A stretch of DNA of 64,000 nt from Rhizobiaceae bacterium (GTDB taxonomy: Bacteria; Pseudomonadota; Alphaproteobacteria; Rhizobiales; Rhizobiaceae): the NCBI GenBank assembly GCA_016742175.1, contig JACVCH010000004.1, positions 248,001 to 312,000 of the forward strand, read 5' to 3'. This document shows positions 18,443-28,059 of this stretch, in pieces. A model generated the notes under the pieces. That model worked only from the letters and a program-made list of their open reading frames with translations, did not search any database and was not told where the DNA came from. A program made the position numbers and the translations under genes. The number at the start of each line of letters is the position of its first letter. Positions within the stretch are counted from its first letter, which is position 1.

Positions 18443-19042
18443 ATGTTGCGTTCCATTGCCACTCTGTCAAAGCGTTTCAGGTCCGACCGCCGCGGCGCGG
18501 CCGCGATCGAGTTCGCCTTCATCGCGCCCATCCTCTTCGTCCTCTATTTCATGACGATGGAAGTGTCGCAGGCGATCGAGACGAACAAGAAGGTCGGCCG
18601 CATCGCCTCGATGGTGGGCGATCTCGTCGCGCAGCAGCGCGAGGTGCCGCGCGCCGACATCGACCGCATCCTCGACATCGGCGCGGCGATCATCCAGCCT
18701 TATGAGCGTTCGAGCCCGACGATCATCGTCGAGCATATCGAGATCGAGAACGTCGCGACCGATCCCGATGCCTTCGTCAGGTGGTCGCGCAAGCTCGAGG
18801 GCACCAACAAAAGCCAGGCCGTGCCGAAGAACACCAAGACCGACGTGCCCGAGCAGTTGCTCGTACCGGGCACCTTTCTCGTGCGCGTGCGCACGGACCT
18901 CGACTACACGCCGGTCATCGCGTGGACGGCCGACCAGAAGGCTTCGGTCGGGCTCGCCTCGGCGTTCAGTTCCCTGAACATGAGCGAGCAATATTATCTG
19001 CGCCCGCGCATGTCGGCCGACGTCAGGTGCACCGACTGCTGA
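18443..19042 (+). CDS. Second TadE-like pilus assembly protein
   Basis: A 199-residue protein with the pseudopilin-like N-terminus RRGAAAIEFAFIAPILFVLYF (helix about 22-42), matching TadE/TadG. The C-terminal region is a soluble domain ending in CTDC. ATG 18443 has a GAGGCGGG site; an ATG at 18422 would overlap the upstream gene by 11 bases. It lacks the long von Willebrand-type domain of full TadG, so it is best called TadE-like. Confidence 0.88.
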   Translation: MLRSIATLSKRFRSDRRGAAAIEFAFIAPILFVLYFMTMEVSQAIETNKKVGRIASMVGDLVAQQREVPRADIDRILDIGAAIIQPYERSSPTIIVEHIEIENVATDPDAFVRWSRKLEGTNKSQAVPKNTKTDVPEQLLVPGTFLVRVRTDLDYTPVIAWTADQKASVGLASAFSSLNMSEQYYLRPRMSADVRCTDC

Positions 19043-19106
19043 GCCGTTTGCAACGGCCGGCACATAGGCCTATTTGTCGCCGATATCGCGACAGATGGAC
19101 CAGCAT

Positions 19107-20336
19107 ATGCGCCGCGCCTTCCTTTTCGTGCTCGATTCCTTCGGGATCGGCCATGCCCCGGACGCCGAACGGTTCGGCGATGCGGGTTCGGACACGCTCG
19201 GGCACATCGCCGAAAGCTGCGCGCGCGGCGAGGCCGACCGGGCCGGCCTGCGCAAGGGGCCGCTCCACCTTCCCAATTTGACGCGGCTTGGCCTCTTTGG
19301 CGCCGCGGACCTTGCGGCCGGGCGCAAGCCGGCGGCGAACGGCGTCGACGGCTTCTTCGGCTCCGCGCAGGAGATATCGAGCGGCAAGGACACGCCGTCC
19401 GGACACTGGGAAATGGCCGGCGTTCCCGTCACATTCGACTGGGGCTATTTTCCCGACGAGGGCCCGGCCTTTTCCGACGACCTCGTCGCCGCGGTCGTCG
19501 CGGAAGGCGACGTCCCGGGCATCCTCGGCAATTGCCACGCCTCGGGCACCGACATCATCGCGCGCCACGGCGAGGAGCACATCCGCACCGGCAAGCCCAT
19601 CTGCTACACCTCGGCCGACAGCGTGTTCCAGATCGCCGCGCACGAGACGCATTTCGGGCTCGACCGCCTCTATGCGCTCTGCCAGACCGTGCGCCGCCTC
19701 GTCGACCCCCTTAATATCGGCCGCGTCATCGCCCGGCCCTTCGTCGGCGAGACGGTCGAAACCTTCCAGCGCACCTCGAACCGCCGCGACTATGCCGTGC
19801 CGCCGCCCGAGCCGACGCTGATGGACCGCGTGATCGCAGGCGGCGGACGCTCGCTCGCGGTCGGCAAGATCGGCGACATCTTCGCCCATCAGGGCGTCTC
19901 GCACCTGCGCAAGGCACCCGACAACATGGCGATGTTCGACCGCGCGCTCGAAGCGATGGACGACGCCGGGGACGGCGACCTCGTCTTCGCCAATTTCGTC
20001 GATTTCGACGCGATCTACGGCCACCGGCGCGATGTCGCCGGCTACGCCGCCGCGCTCGAAGCCTTCGATCGGCGCCTGCCGGAAGCGCTCGACAAGCTCA
20101 GGCCGGGCGACCTCCTGCTTTTGACCGCCGACCATGGCTGCGACCCGACCTTCCGCGGCACCGATCACACGCGCGAGCAGGTGCCCGTCATCGGCACGGG
20201 GCCGGGTCTCAAGACAGGTTCGGTCGGCGTCCGCAAAAGCTTCGCCGATATCGGCGAGACGGTCGCCGAACATCTGCAGCTTTCACCCGGCCCGCATGGC
20301 CGGTCATTCTACGCCGCGATCGCCGCCGATGCCTGA
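19107..20336 (+). CDS. deoB: Phosphopentomutase
   Basis: A 409-residue alkaline-phosphatase-superfamily enzyme converting (deoxy)ribose 1-phosphate to the 5-phosphate in nucleoside salvage. It begins [19 protein letters not shown] with the metal-binding Asp in the LDSFGIG motif. '[13 protein letters not shown]' near 100 is family-specific, and the C-terminal metal motif '[18 protein letters not shown]' is intact. An in-frame ATG at 19095 is the alternative start; neither has a strong ribosome site. Its last 8 bases overlap mutM. Confidence 0.95.
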   Translation: MRRAFLFVLDSFGIGHAPDAERFGDAGSDTLGHIAESCARGEADRAGLRKGPLHLPNLTRLGLFGAADLAAGRKPAANGVDGFFGSAQEISSGKDTPSGHWEMAGVPVTFDWGYFPDEGPAFSDDLVAAVVAEGDVPGILGNCHASGTDIIARHGEEHIRTGKPICYTSADSVFQIAAHETHFGLDRLYALCQTVRRLVDPLNIGRVIARPFVGETVETFQRTSNRRDYAVPPPEPTLMDRVIAGGGRSLAVGKIGDIFAHQGVSHLRKAPDNMAMFDRALEAMDDAGDGDLVFANFVDFDAIYGHRRDVAGYAAALEAFDRRLPEALDKLRPGDLLLLTADHGCDPTFRGTDHTREQVPVIGTGPGLKTGSVGVRKSFADIGETVAEHLQLSPGPHGRSFYAAIAADA

Positions 20337-21201
20337 ACTGCCCGAGGTCGAAACCGTCCGGCGGGGCCTCGCCCCGGTCATGGAGGACGCGACCATCGTC
20401 GCGGTCGAGCAGCGGCGGCCGGATCTGCGCTTCCCCTTCCCCGACGACTTCGCGGCAAGGCTTCAGGGCCGGCGCATCGTCTCGGTCGGGCGGCGGGCGA
20501 AGTTCCTCGTCATCCATCTCGACCGCGACCCGGTGCTGATCGCTCATCTGGGCATGTCGGGCTCGTTCCGCATCCATGACGGCACGAGCGAAGAAATCCC
20601 GGGCGATTTCCACCACGAACGCTCCAAGATCGCCGCGCACGATCACGTCGTCTTCCACCTTATGCGCGACGGCAAGACGCATCGCGTCGTCTACAACGAC
20701 CCCCGCCGCTTCGGCTTCATGGTTTTCGCCGAGGCGTGCGAGCTTGACGCGCATCCCTTTCTCGCCTCGCTCGGCATCGAGCCCACCGGAAACGCGCTCG
20801 ACGGAGCGGTTCTGGCCGCGCTCCTCGCCGGCCGCCGCGCGCCGCTCAAGGCCGCGCTTCTCGACCAGAAGCTGATCGCCGGGCTCGGCAACATCTATGT
20901 CTGCGAAGCGCTGTGGCGCGCGGGCCTGTCGCCGAAGCGGCTCGCGGGGACGGTGTCGGGCCGGCGAGCCACCCGGCTTGCCGACGCCATCCGCGCGGTC
21001 ATCGCCGATGCGATCGCGGCGGGCGGCTCGACGCTGCGCGACCACCAGTTGACCGACGGCTCGCTCGGCTATTTCCAGCATTCCTTCAACGTCTACGACC
21101 GCGAGGGCGAGCCCTGCCGGCGCGAAGGCTGCAACGGCATCGTCAAAAGGGTTGTGCAGTCGGGCCGGTCGACCTTCTATTGCTCCGCCTGCCAGCGTTA
21201 G
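20329..21201 (+). CDS. mutM: Formamidopyrimidine-DNA glycosylase
   Basis: A 290-residue base-excision repair enzyme that removes 8-oxoguanine and formamidopyrimidines and nicks the strand. The mature N-terminus [13 protein letters not shown] carries catalytic Pro2 and Glu3. The helix-two-turn-helix region around '[23 protein letters not shown]' and the C-terminal zinc finger (C-x4-C ... C-x2-C, ending YCSACQR) are complete. The start overlaps deoB by 8 bases, suggesting translational coupling. An upstream extension of the frame lies inside deoB and is not used. Confidence 0.97.
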   Translation: MPELPEVETVRRGLAPVMEDATIVAVEQRRPDLRFPFPDDFAARLQGRRIVSVGRRAKFLVIHLDRDPVLIAHLGMSGSFRIHDGTSEEIPGDFHHERSKIAAHDHVVFHLMRDGKTHRVVYNDPRRFGFMVFAEACELDAHPFLASLGIEPTGNALDGAVLAALLAGRRAPLKAALLDQKLIAGLGNIYVCEALWRAGLSPKRLAGTVSGRRATRLADAIRAVIADAIAAGGSTLRDHQLTDGSLGYFQHSFNVYDREGEPCRREGCNGIVKRVVQSGRSTFYCSACQR

Positions 21202-21243
21202 CTATCCCATGTCCAACCCATCGTCGGCGCTCAGGAGGAAAAC

Positions 21244-22017
21244 TTGGCCTACGAAACCATTCTCGTCGAAACCCGCGGCCGCGTCGGCCTGATCACGCTC
21301 AACCGGCCGAAGGCGCTCAATGCGCTGAACTCCGAGGTGCTGAAGGACGTGGTCGCCGCCGCCGAGGCGTTCGAGGCCAATCCGAAGATCGGCGCGATCG
21401 TGCTGACGGGCTCCGAAAAGGCCTTCGCCGCCGGCGCCGACATCAAGGAAATGCACTCGAAGTCCTACATCGACATGTACATGCAGGACTTCTTCTCCGG
21501 CTGGGACGCGTTCACGCGCATCCGCAAGCCGATCATCGCGGCGGTGTCCGGCTATGCGCTCGGCGGCGGCTGCGAACTTGCCATGATGTGCGACTTCATC
21601 ATCGCCGGCGACAATGCCAAGTTCGGCCAGCCCGAGATCACGCTCGGCGTCATGCCCGGCATGGGCGGCTCGCAGCGGCTCACCCGCTTCGTCGGCAAGT
21701 CGAAGGCGATGGACATGTGCCTGACGGGGCGGATGATGGACGCCGAGGAAGCCGAGCGTTGCGGCCTCGTCTCGCGTGTCGTGCCGGCGGGCGAACTCAT
21801 CGAGGAAGCGCTCAAGGCCGCCGCGAAGATCGCCGAGTTTTCGCTGCCGGCCGTGATGATGACGAAGGAGGCCGTCAACCGCTCCTACGAGACCTTCCTC
21901 GCCGAGGGCCTGCGCTTCGAGCGGCGCGTCTTCCATGCCATGTTCTCGCTCGACGACCAGAAGGAAGGCATGGCCGCCTTCTCCGAGAAGCGTTCGGCGA
22001 ATTTCCGCAATCGCTAG
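21244..22017 (+). CDS. Enoyl-CoA hydratase (crotonase family)
   Basis: A 257-residue enzyme hydrating 2-enoyl-CoA in beta-oxidation. The acyl-CoA oxyanion-hole segment ([11 protein letters not shown], near 60-70), catalytic Glu in [11 protein letters not shown] (about 114) and second Glu in [11 protein letters not shown] (about 134) are all present. The start is TTG 21244 behind a strong AGGAGGAAAAC site. It lies 42 bases after mutM and upstream of rpsT, a neighbourhood I recall from other rhizobia. Confidence 0.94.
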   Translation: MAYETILVETRGRVGLITLNRPKALNALNSEVLKDVVAAAEAFEANPKIGAIVLTGSEKAFAAGADIKEMHSKSYIDMYMQDFFSGWDAFTRIRKPIIAAVSGYALGGGCELAMMCDFIIAGDNAKFGQPEITLGVMPGMGGSQRLTRFVGKSKAMDMCLTGRMMDAEEAERCGLVSRVVPAGELIEEALKAAAKIAEFSLPAVMMTKEAVNRSYETFLAEGLRFERRVFHAMFSLDDQKEGMAAFSEKRSANFRNR

Positions 22018-22160
22018 GCCGATAGGCGTTGACGCAACGGGGAGCCTCGACTATAAGCCCCGACGACTGAGGCAGCTTGCGGGCTGCCCCAATTGTTTTT
22101 GCGCCCGGCCAAGGCTCGTTCGGCGCGTCCACGCAAAGAGACACTGAAGAGAGGCATTCG

Positions 22161-22427
22161 ATGGCCAATACGTCTTCGGCCAAAAAGGCAACGCGCAAGA
22201 TCGCTGCCCGCACGGCTGTTAACAAGAACCGCCGCTCGCGCGTGCGCACCTTCCTGCGCAAGGTCGAGGAAGCCCTCCTGTCCGGCGACAAGGCCGCCGC
22301 CCAGGAAGCTTTCCGCGCCGCCCAGCCGGAACTGATGCGCGCCGCCTCCAAGGGCGTGTTCCACAAGAACACCGCCTCGCGGAAAGTCTCGCGCCTGGCC
22401 AATCGCGTGAAGGCTCTCGAAGCCTGA
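22161..22427 (+). CDS. rpsT: 30S ribosomal protein S20
   Basis: An 88-residue highly basic helical protein beginning [18 protein letters not shown], the S20 signature, and ending [11 protein letters not shown]. It binds 16S rRNA early in 30S assembly. The start ATG 22161 has a GAAGAGAG site. It precedes dnaA, as in many alphaproteobacteria, and is followed by a strong terminator. Confidence 0.97.
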   Translation: MANTSSAKKATRKIAARTAVNKNRRSRVRTFLRKVEEALLSGDKAAAQEAFRAAQPELMRAASKGVFHKNTASRKVSRLANRVKALEA

Positions 22428-22452
22428 TCCGAAGCGACCTGAAGTTTCAAAA

Positions 22453-22479
22453 AGCCCGGCTTCGAGCCGGGTTTTTTTG
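22453..22479 (+). terminator. Rho-independent terminator of rpsT
   Basis: AGCCCGGC-TTCGA-GCCGGGTTTTTTT: a GC-rich stem with a short loop, followed by seven T. Confidence 0.92.
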
Positions 22480-23228
22480 TGCCCGGCACACGGATTTTCT
22501 GCCGTTGGGGAAGACCGAATGTCATCGATTGCAACGACTTGCCGGCGAAAGAATCATCGATCGCGCCAATCCTTCCCCATGGTTATGCACAGGCTTTCGG
22601 CTGGCAGGTTTTCTTGTTGATAATCAATGCTTTACCGGGGGTCTTTTGAAGCCCGCCAAATGAGGGTCACACCCCGCGAAGGCGGCGATGAGTCAAGGCG
22701 GCTTTTGGAAAATTTTTTGAAGCCCACAGGCAATATCGACGACCCGGCAAAAAGGTTTTGAATCAAAACGGTTTATGCGCCGACGACCGATTTGGGGGTG
22801 TGTCCGGAAGGCCCCATTCGGGTTGCAGAGATGAAGAATCCGTTACGGCGGTCTTGCCTGTGCGCCGCCCCCTTTTGTAATGTCGGTTCCGTTGAGAGGG
22901 GCAGGGGAAACCTGCGGATTTAAGCCATTTCCGGCATGTCGGGCAACGTGGAGCCAAGTTCCGCGCACGCTATCGGCTTGCCCACTTTCAGCGCCACTGC
23001 AGTCGATTTCGCCGTCGCGAGGACGGCAAAGCCATTCCGGCCATCTGGCCGGACGGCGAACTATTGCCCAGGGGGCTTGGGGAAACGGGCCGGCGATTCC
23101 GCCGGCGAATGAAGGGATGAACCACTTCGGCAGCGACCGGGGTTCAGGACAGACCAAACGAGGAAGCGGCAGGCGGGTCATCGTCGAGGAAGACGCGCCA
23201 TGCTGCTCGCACAACAGGGACACTCAAC
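22480..23228 (+). promoter_or_regulatory. Long dnaA upstream region with DnaA box and GANTC sites
   Basis: No convincing gene is seen in about 750 bases. A perfect DnaA box TTATGCACA lies at 22583-22591. GANTC sites (the CcrM methylation sequence) lie at 22551, 22690, 22760, 22836 and 23095. An 11-base direct repeat TTTTGAAGCCC occurs at 22644 and 22715. The part from about 22600 to 22790 is less GC-rich than its surroundings, with several T and A runs. This fits an autoregulated dnaA promoter region; a replication origin is possible but not shown. Confidence 0.55.
22583..22591 (+). promoter_or_regulatory. DnaA box
   Basis: TTATGCACA matches the TTATNCACA consensus exactly. I see only this one perfect copy upstream of dnaA. 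Confidence 0.65.
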
Positions 23229-24779
23229 ATGCAAAGCGGCGTCGAAGCGGGTGCGCGGGCAAGCACCTCCTTTTCGAAGATGAAGGTCGAGGGACAACAA
23301 CAGATGGATGGCGACAGCACGGCGGGGGCCGGAGCGACGTTCGAACGCGTGACCGCGCAGCTCAAGGCGCGCCTGGGCAATGACGTCTATTCGAGCTGGT
23401 TCGGCCGGATGCAGGTCGCCGAGGCCTCGCGGGGCATCGTGCGCCTGTCGGTGCCGACCGCCTTCCTGCGTCAGTGGATCAACGGCCACTACCGCGACCT
23501 GATCGGCGAATTGTGGAAGCAGTCCGACCCTTCGGTCCTCAAGGTCGAGATCGTGGTGCGCAGCGCCACGCGACCCGTCAAGGGCGCAGAGGACGACGAC
23601 GTCCAGGCCGCCGGCAAGCCGCGCCCGCTTGCCCAGGCGACCGTCACACAGATGCCCGTCCGCACCGGCGTTCCCGCCGGCCAGCCGCCGCGCGCGGCAT
23701 CGAACGAACCGTTCGCGCAGCGCCAGTCCGTCCTCGGCTCGCCGCTCGACAGCCGCTACACCTTCGCCTCCTTCGTCGACGGCCCGTCGAACCGGGTGGC
23801 CTTCGCCGCCGCCCGCGCCGTCGCCGAGAGCGCTTCGAACGCGGTGCGCTTCAACCCGCTCTTCCTCCACGCCTCCGTCGGCCTCGGCAAGACGCATCTC
23901 CTGCAGGCCATCGCCGCCGAGGCGCTGCAGCGCCGTCCGCAGTCGCGCGTCGTGTATCTCACGGCCGAATATTTCATGTGGCGCTTCGCCACCGCGATCC
24001 GCGACAACAATGCGCTGACCTTCAAGGAACAGCTCCGCGACATCGACCTGTTGATCATCGACGACATGCAGTTCCTGCAGGGCAAGTCGATCCAGCACGA
24101 GTTCTGCCATCTCATCAACACGCTGCTCGACAGCGCCCGCCAGGTCGTCGTCGCCGCCGACCGGCCGCCGTCCGAGCTGGAGTCGCTCGAGCCGCGCGTG
24201 CGCTCGCGCCTGAATGGCGGCGTCGCGCTCGAGATGGCGACGCCGGACTTCTCGATGCGGCTTTCCATGCTGCAGCAGCGCCTCGCCGCCGCCTCCGCCG
24301 AAGACCCGTCGATCGCGATCGCCGACGGCATCCTGGAGCATGTCGCGCAGACCGTGACCGGCTCGGGCCGCGAACTCGAGGGCGCGTTCAACCAGCTTCT
24401 CTTCCGCCAGTCCTTCGAGCCGCAATTGTCGGTCGACAGGATCGACGAACTGCTCGGCCACATGTACCGCTCGGGCGAGCCCAAGCGCGTGCGCATCGAG
24501 GACATCCAGCGCATCGTCGCGCGCCACTACAACGTGTCGAAGACGGAGCTCCTGTCCAACCGTCGCACCCGCACCATCGTCAAGCCGCGCCAGATCGCCA
24601 TGTATCTGGCCAAGATCATGACGCCGCGCTCGCTGCCGGAGATCGGCCGGCGCTTCGGCGGGCGCGACCACACGACGGTCCTGCACGCTGTGCGCAAGAT
24701 CGAGGGCCTGTCGGACGGCGACACCAAGATGGCGCAGGAGCTCGAACTTCTGAAGCGGCTGATCTCGGATCAGGCCTGA
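23229..24779 (+). CDS. dnaA: Chromosomal replication initiator protein DnaA
   Basis: A 516-residue initiator that binds DnaA boxes and opens the origin. Domain I (about 35-105) is followed by a variable linker (about 110-170). The AAA+ domain has Walker A SVGLGKT (216-222) and Walker B LLIIDD (274-279). Domain IV (about 420-516) carries the basic loop and the signature [18 protein letters not shown] 23229 follows an AGGGAC site; in-frame ATGs at 23280 and 23304 are possible shorter starts. dnaN and recF follow. Confidence 0.96.
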   Translation: MQSGVEAGARASTSFSKMKVEGQQQMDGDSTAGAGATFERVTAQLKARLGNDVYSSWFGRMQVAEASRGIVRLSVPTAFLRQWINGHYRDLIGELWKQSDPSVLKVEIVVRSATRPVKGAEDDDVQAAGKPRPLAQATVTQMPVRTGVPAGQPPRAASNEPFAQRQSVLGSPLDSRYTFASFVDGPSNRVAFAAARAVAESASNAVRFNPLFLHASVGLGKTHLLQAIAAEALQRRPQSRVVYLTAEYFMWRFATAIRDNNALTFKEQLRDIDLLIIDDMQFLQGKSIQHEFCHLINTLLDSARQVVVAADRPPSELESLEPRVRSRLNGGVALEMATPDFSMRLSMLQQRLAAASAEDPSIAIADGILEHVAQTVTGSGRELEGAFNQLLFRQSFEPQLSVDRIDELLGHMYRSGEPKRVRIEDIQRIVARHYNVSKTELLSNRRTRTIVKPRQIAMYLAKIMTPRSLPEIGRRFGGRDHTTVLHAVRKIEGLSDGDTKMAQELELLKRLISDQA

Positions 24780-24820
24780 TCGGGCGCCAAGCGCGGTCTA
24801 TCCACGCCTTTGACACCGAT

Positions 24821-24851
24821 CCGGGCCGCACATTGCGGCCCGGTCTTGCGT
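24821..24851 (+). terminator. Possible terminator after dnaA
   Basis: CCGGGCCGC-ACATT-GCGGCCCGG is a near-perfect stem at 24821-24843, followed only by TCTTGCGTTT, so the T-tract is weak. It may pause or stabilise the RNA rather than terminate it. Confidence 0.4.
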
Positions 24852-24948
24852 TTCCGCCGGATTTCCTGTCAGTCTGCCCACCCGTTTCCGGCGCCGCTCC
24901 GGCCGCCAGGAAGCCCTGCCATCAAGTCCTTCGCGAGTATTATCGGTC

Positions 24949-26067
24949 ATGCGCGTCATCCTCGAACGGTCGAACCTCCTCAAGTCGCTCAACCATGTTC
25001 ACCGGGTGGTCGAGCGGCGCAACACGATCCCGATCCTGTCGAACGTGCTGCTCAGCGCCGACGGCGAAAGCCTGTCGCTGAAGGCGACCGACCTTGACCT
25101 CGAAGTGACCGAGGCGACGCCTGCCCGCGTCGAGCAGGCCGGCGCGACCACCGTTCCGGCCCACCTTCTCTACGACATCGTGCGCAAGCTGTCGGACGGG
25201 TCGGAGGTCATGCTCAAGCTCGACGAGAGCGGCAATGCGATGACGGTCGTCTCCGGCCGCTCATCCTTCCGTCTCCAGTGCCTGCCGCAGTCGGACTTCC
25301 CGGAACTCACCGCCGGCTCGTTCACGCACCGCTTCCAGATGCCCGCCGAGGCGCTGAAGCGGCTGATTGACAAGACGCAGTTCGCGATCTCCACCGAGGA
25401 GACGCGCTACTACCTCAACGGCATCTATCTCCACGCCATCGAAGCGGACGGGCGTCTTCGCCTGCGCTCGGTCGCGACCGACGGCCACCGCCTCGCGCGC
25501 GCCGAGACGGAAGCGCCCTCGGGCTGCGAGGGCATGCCGGGCATCATCATCCCGCGCAAGACGGTTTCGGAGCTGCAGAAGCTCGTCGACCAGCCCGATC
25601 TCCAGGTCTCGGTCGAGCTGTCGGACACGAAAATCCGCTTCACCATGGGCTCGGTCGTGCTGACCTCCAAGCTGATCGACGGCACCTTCCCCGACTACCA
25701 GCGCGTTATCCCGACCGGCAACGACAAGAAGCTCCTGATCGACCGCCAGAGCTTCGCGCAGGCCGTCGACCGCGTCTCGACCGTCTCTTCGGAGCGCGGC
25801 CGCGCGGTCAAGCTCTCCATCGGCGACGGCATGGTGACGCTCGCCGTCAACAATCCGGATTCGGGCAGCGCGACCGAGGAGGTCGCCGCCGACTATGCGG
25901 CCGACCCGCTGGAGATCGGCTTCAACGCCAAGTATCTCCTCGACGTCGCGGCGCAGCTTTCCGGCGGCGAGGCGCAGTTCCTGCTCGCCGACGCCGGCTC
26001 GCCGACGCTCATCCAAGACGGCGCGGACACTGATACGCTCTACGTCCTGATGCCGATGCGCGTCTGA
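24949..26067 (+). CDS. dnaN: DNA polymerase III beta subunit (sliding clamp)
   Basis: A 372-residue protein, the standard clamp length, starting MRVILERSNLLKSLNHVHRVVERRNTIPIL-type. Three clamp domains of about 120 residues follow; 'FAISTEETRYYLNGIYLHA' marks the domain 2 region and the C-terminus ends YVLMPMRV, the typical conserved tail. The dimeric ring tethers polymerase III to DNA and is loaded by the DnaX complex, which is also encoded in this window. It is separated from dnaA by 169 bases and followed by recF after 16. Confidence 0.97.
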   Translation: MRVILERSNLLKSLNHVHRVVERRNTIPILSNVLLSADGESLSLKATDLDLEVTEATPARVEQAGATTVPAHLLYDIVRKLSDGSEVMLKLDESGNAMTVVSGRSSFRLQCLPQSDFPELTAGSFTHRFQMPAEALKRLIDKTQFAISTEETRYYLNGIYLHAIEADGRLRLRSVATDGHRLARAETEAPSGCEGMPGIIIPRKTVSELQKLVDQPDLQVSVELSDTKIRFTMGSVVLTSKLIDGTFPDYQRVIPTGNDKKLLIDRQSFAQAVDRVSTVSSERGRAVKLSIGDGMVTLAVNNPDSGSATEEVAADYAADPLEIGFNAKYLLDVAAQLSGGEAQFLLADAGSPTLIQDGADTDTLYVLMPMRV

Positions 26068-26083
26068 TCGCCGGACGCGGGAC

Positions 26084-27223
26084 TTGGCCGAACAGACCGC
26101 AATCGTCAAGCTGACGCTTACGAACTTCCGGAATTACGGCCAGTTGTCGCTGTCGCTGGAACGCGGCCCCGTGGTGCTGACCGGCGACAACGGCGCCGGC
26201 AAGACCAACCTCCTCGAGGCGATCTCCTTCCTCACGCCGGGCCGCGGCCTGCGCCGCGCCGCGCACGAGGACATCGCGACCGCCTCCGCATCGTCCGGCT
26301 TCGCGATCAATGCGAAGATCGAAGGGCCGTTCGGCGATGCGTCGATCGGCACGGGCACGCTGTCCGATCAGCCCGGCATGATCGAGCCCGCACGGCGCGT
26401 GCGCATCAACGGCGTGCCGGCGAAATCGGCCGACGACCTTCTCGAATGGCTGCGCATCATCTGGCTCGTCCCGTCGATGGATGCGCTCTTCAACGGCCCG
26501 GCCGGCGACCGTCGCCGTTTTCTCGACCGGCTGGTCCTTGCCATCGACCCGCAGCACGGCCGCCGCGCCCTCGATTACGAGAAAGCGATGCGCGGGCGCA
26601 ACCGGCTGCTTGCCGAAGGCAGCCGCGACGATGGCTGGTTCGAGGCGATCGAGACGCAGATGGCCGAAACGGGCGTCGCCATCGCCTCGGCGCGCATGGA
26701 ACTCGTCGGCCTCCTCGCCGGCATGGTCGAGAAGCTGCCCGACGACGGCCCGTTCCCCAAATCCGACATTGCGCTCGACGGCGTCCTCGAAGCCATGGTC
26801 GGCACCGCGCCCGCCGTCGACATCGAGACGGCCTTTATCGAGCGCCTCGCCGACAACCGCGTGCGTGACCGCGCGGCCGGGCGCACGCTCGAAGGCCCGC
26901 ATCGCTCCGACCTGACCGTCACGCACCGGCCCAAGGGTATGCCGGCCTCGCTGTGTTCGACCGGCGAACAAAAGGCGCTCCTGACCGGCATGATCCTGTC
27001 GCAGGCGCGGCTCGTAGCCGAGATGACCGGCGCAACGCCGATCCTGCTCCTCGACGAGATCGCCGCGCATCTCGATCCCGGCCGGCGCGCCGCGCTCTTT
27101 TCGATCCTGACCGACCTCGACTGCCAGGCCTTCATGACGGGCACGGACGCGGCACTGTTCTCAAGCCTCGAAGGCCGCGCGCAGTTCCTCGACGTTCGGG
27201 CAGGCACCGTCTCGCCGCGATGA
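26084..27223 (+). CDS. recF: DNA replication and repair protein RecF
   Basis: A 379-residue SMC-like ATPase acting with RecO and RecR in gap repair. Walker A is GDNGAGKT (34-41). The ABC signature-like CSTGEQKALL lies near residue 290 and Walker B ILLLDEIAAHLD near 320. The start is TTG 26084 with a weak GCGGGA site, 16 bases after dnaN. The dnaA-dnaN-recF order is classical, but gyrB does not follow. Confidence 0.95.
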   Translation: MAEQTAIVKLTLTNFRNYGQLSLSLERGPVVLTGDNGAGKTNLLEAISFLTPGRGLRRAAHEDIATASASSGFAINAKIEGPFGDASIGTGTLSDQPGMIEPARRVRINGVPAKSADDLLEWLRIIWLVPSMDALFNGPAGDRRRFLDRLVLAIDPQHGRRALDYEKAMRGRNRLLAEGSRDDGWFEAIETQMAETGVAIASARMELVGLLAGMVEKLPDDGPFPKSDIALDGVLEAMVGTAPAVDIETAFIERLADNRVRDRAAGRTLEGPHRSDLTVTHRPKGMPASLCSTGEQKALLTGMILSQARLVAEMTGATPILLLDEIAAHLDPGRRAALFSILTDLDCQAFMTGTDAALFSSLEGRAQFLDVRAGTVSPR

Positions 27224-27254
27224 CAAACGGCGGCCGCGTGGCTAACATCGCGCC

Positions 27255-28019
27255 ATGAACAAGCCCCCTGCCCTTTCCGACGACGAACTCGAACGCTACG
27301 CGCGCCATATCGTGCTCGCCGAGATCGGCGGGCCGGGCCAGCAGAAGCTGAAGCGCGCGCGCGTCCTCGTCATCGGCGCCGGCGGGCTCGGCGCGCCGGT
27401 CCTGCAATATCTCGCCGCCGCCGGCATCGGCACGCTCGGCATCGTCGACGACGACCACGTCTCCCTGTCCAATCTCCAGCGGCAGGTGATCCACGGGACC
27501 GATGCGGTCGGCACGGCCAAGGGGGAGAGCGCCGCCGACGCGATCGGCCGGCTCAATCCCAACGTGAACGTCGAAATCCACGCCCTGCGCATCACGGCCG
27601 AAAATGCAGCCGGCCTCCTCGAAGGCTACGATATCGCCGTCGATGGATCGGACAATTTCGACACGCGCTATGCGCTTGCCGATGCCTGCGCTTCGGCCGG
27701 CATTCCGCTCGTCACCGGCGCGGTCGGCCGGTTCGACGGGTCGCTGACCGTGCTGAAACCTTTCGAGACCGGCCCCGACGGGCTGCAGAACCCCACCTAC
27801 CGCGATCTCTTCCCCGAGCCGCCACCGGCGGGCCTCGTTCCGTCCTGCGCCCAGGCGGGAGTCGTCGGCGCGCTGACCGGCGTCATCGGCACGCTGCAGG
27901 CGATGGAAGTCATCAAGCTCGTCACCGGCGCCGGCGAGCCGCTGGTCGGGCGGCTCCTCCTCTACGACGCGCTCGGCGCGCGCTTCGACGTGGTGAAGTA
28001 CCGCGCCGCTAAATCTTAG
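27255..28019 (+). CDS. moeB: MoeB/ThiF-family sulfur-carrier adenylyltransferase
   Basis: A 254-residue E1-like enzyme that adenylates the C-terminus of a MoaD/ThiS-type sulfur carrier. The nucleotide loop GAGGLGAP (near 42-49), 'LSNLQRQVIH' with the catalytic arginine, and 'GSDNFDTRYALADAC' are intact. The candidate active Cys is in PSCAQAG (about 200). The two C-x2-C zinc pairs of E. coli MoeB are missing (TYRDLF stands where CxxC is expected, and no C-terminal CxxC). It could serve molybdopterin or thiamine synthesis; no moaD or thiS is nearby. Confidence 0.87.
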   Translation: MNKPPALSDDELERYARHIVLAEIGGPGQQKLKRARVLVIGAGGLGAPVLQYLAAAGIGTLGIVDDDHVSLSNLQRQVIHGTDAVGTAKGESAADAIGRLNPNVNVEIHALRITAENAAGLLEGYDIAVDGSDNFDTRYALADACASAGIPLVTGAVGRFDGSLTVLKPFETGPDGLQNPTYRDLFPEPPPAGLVPSCAQAGVVGALTGVIGTLQAMEVIKLVTGAGEPLVGRLLLYDALGARFDVVKYRAAKS

Positions 28020-28041
28020 CGGCGCATCGGGCTCACTTTTG

Positions 28042-28059
28042 GGTCTGACGCGTCAGACC
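28042..28059. terminator. 18-bp perfect palindrome between convergent genes
   Basis: GGTCTGACGCGTCAGACC is a perfect palindrome spanning the stop codon of the leftward dehydrogenase gene and flanked by CTTTTG/CTT. It may serve as a weak terminator for one or both convergent genes. Confidence 0.35.

Noticed and set aside
22480-23228. Chromosomal replication origin
   Set aside because: Only one perfect DnaA box and no array or clear AT-rich unwinding element. In many rhizobia the origin is elsewhere, near hemE. GC-skew over the whole chromosome would decide.
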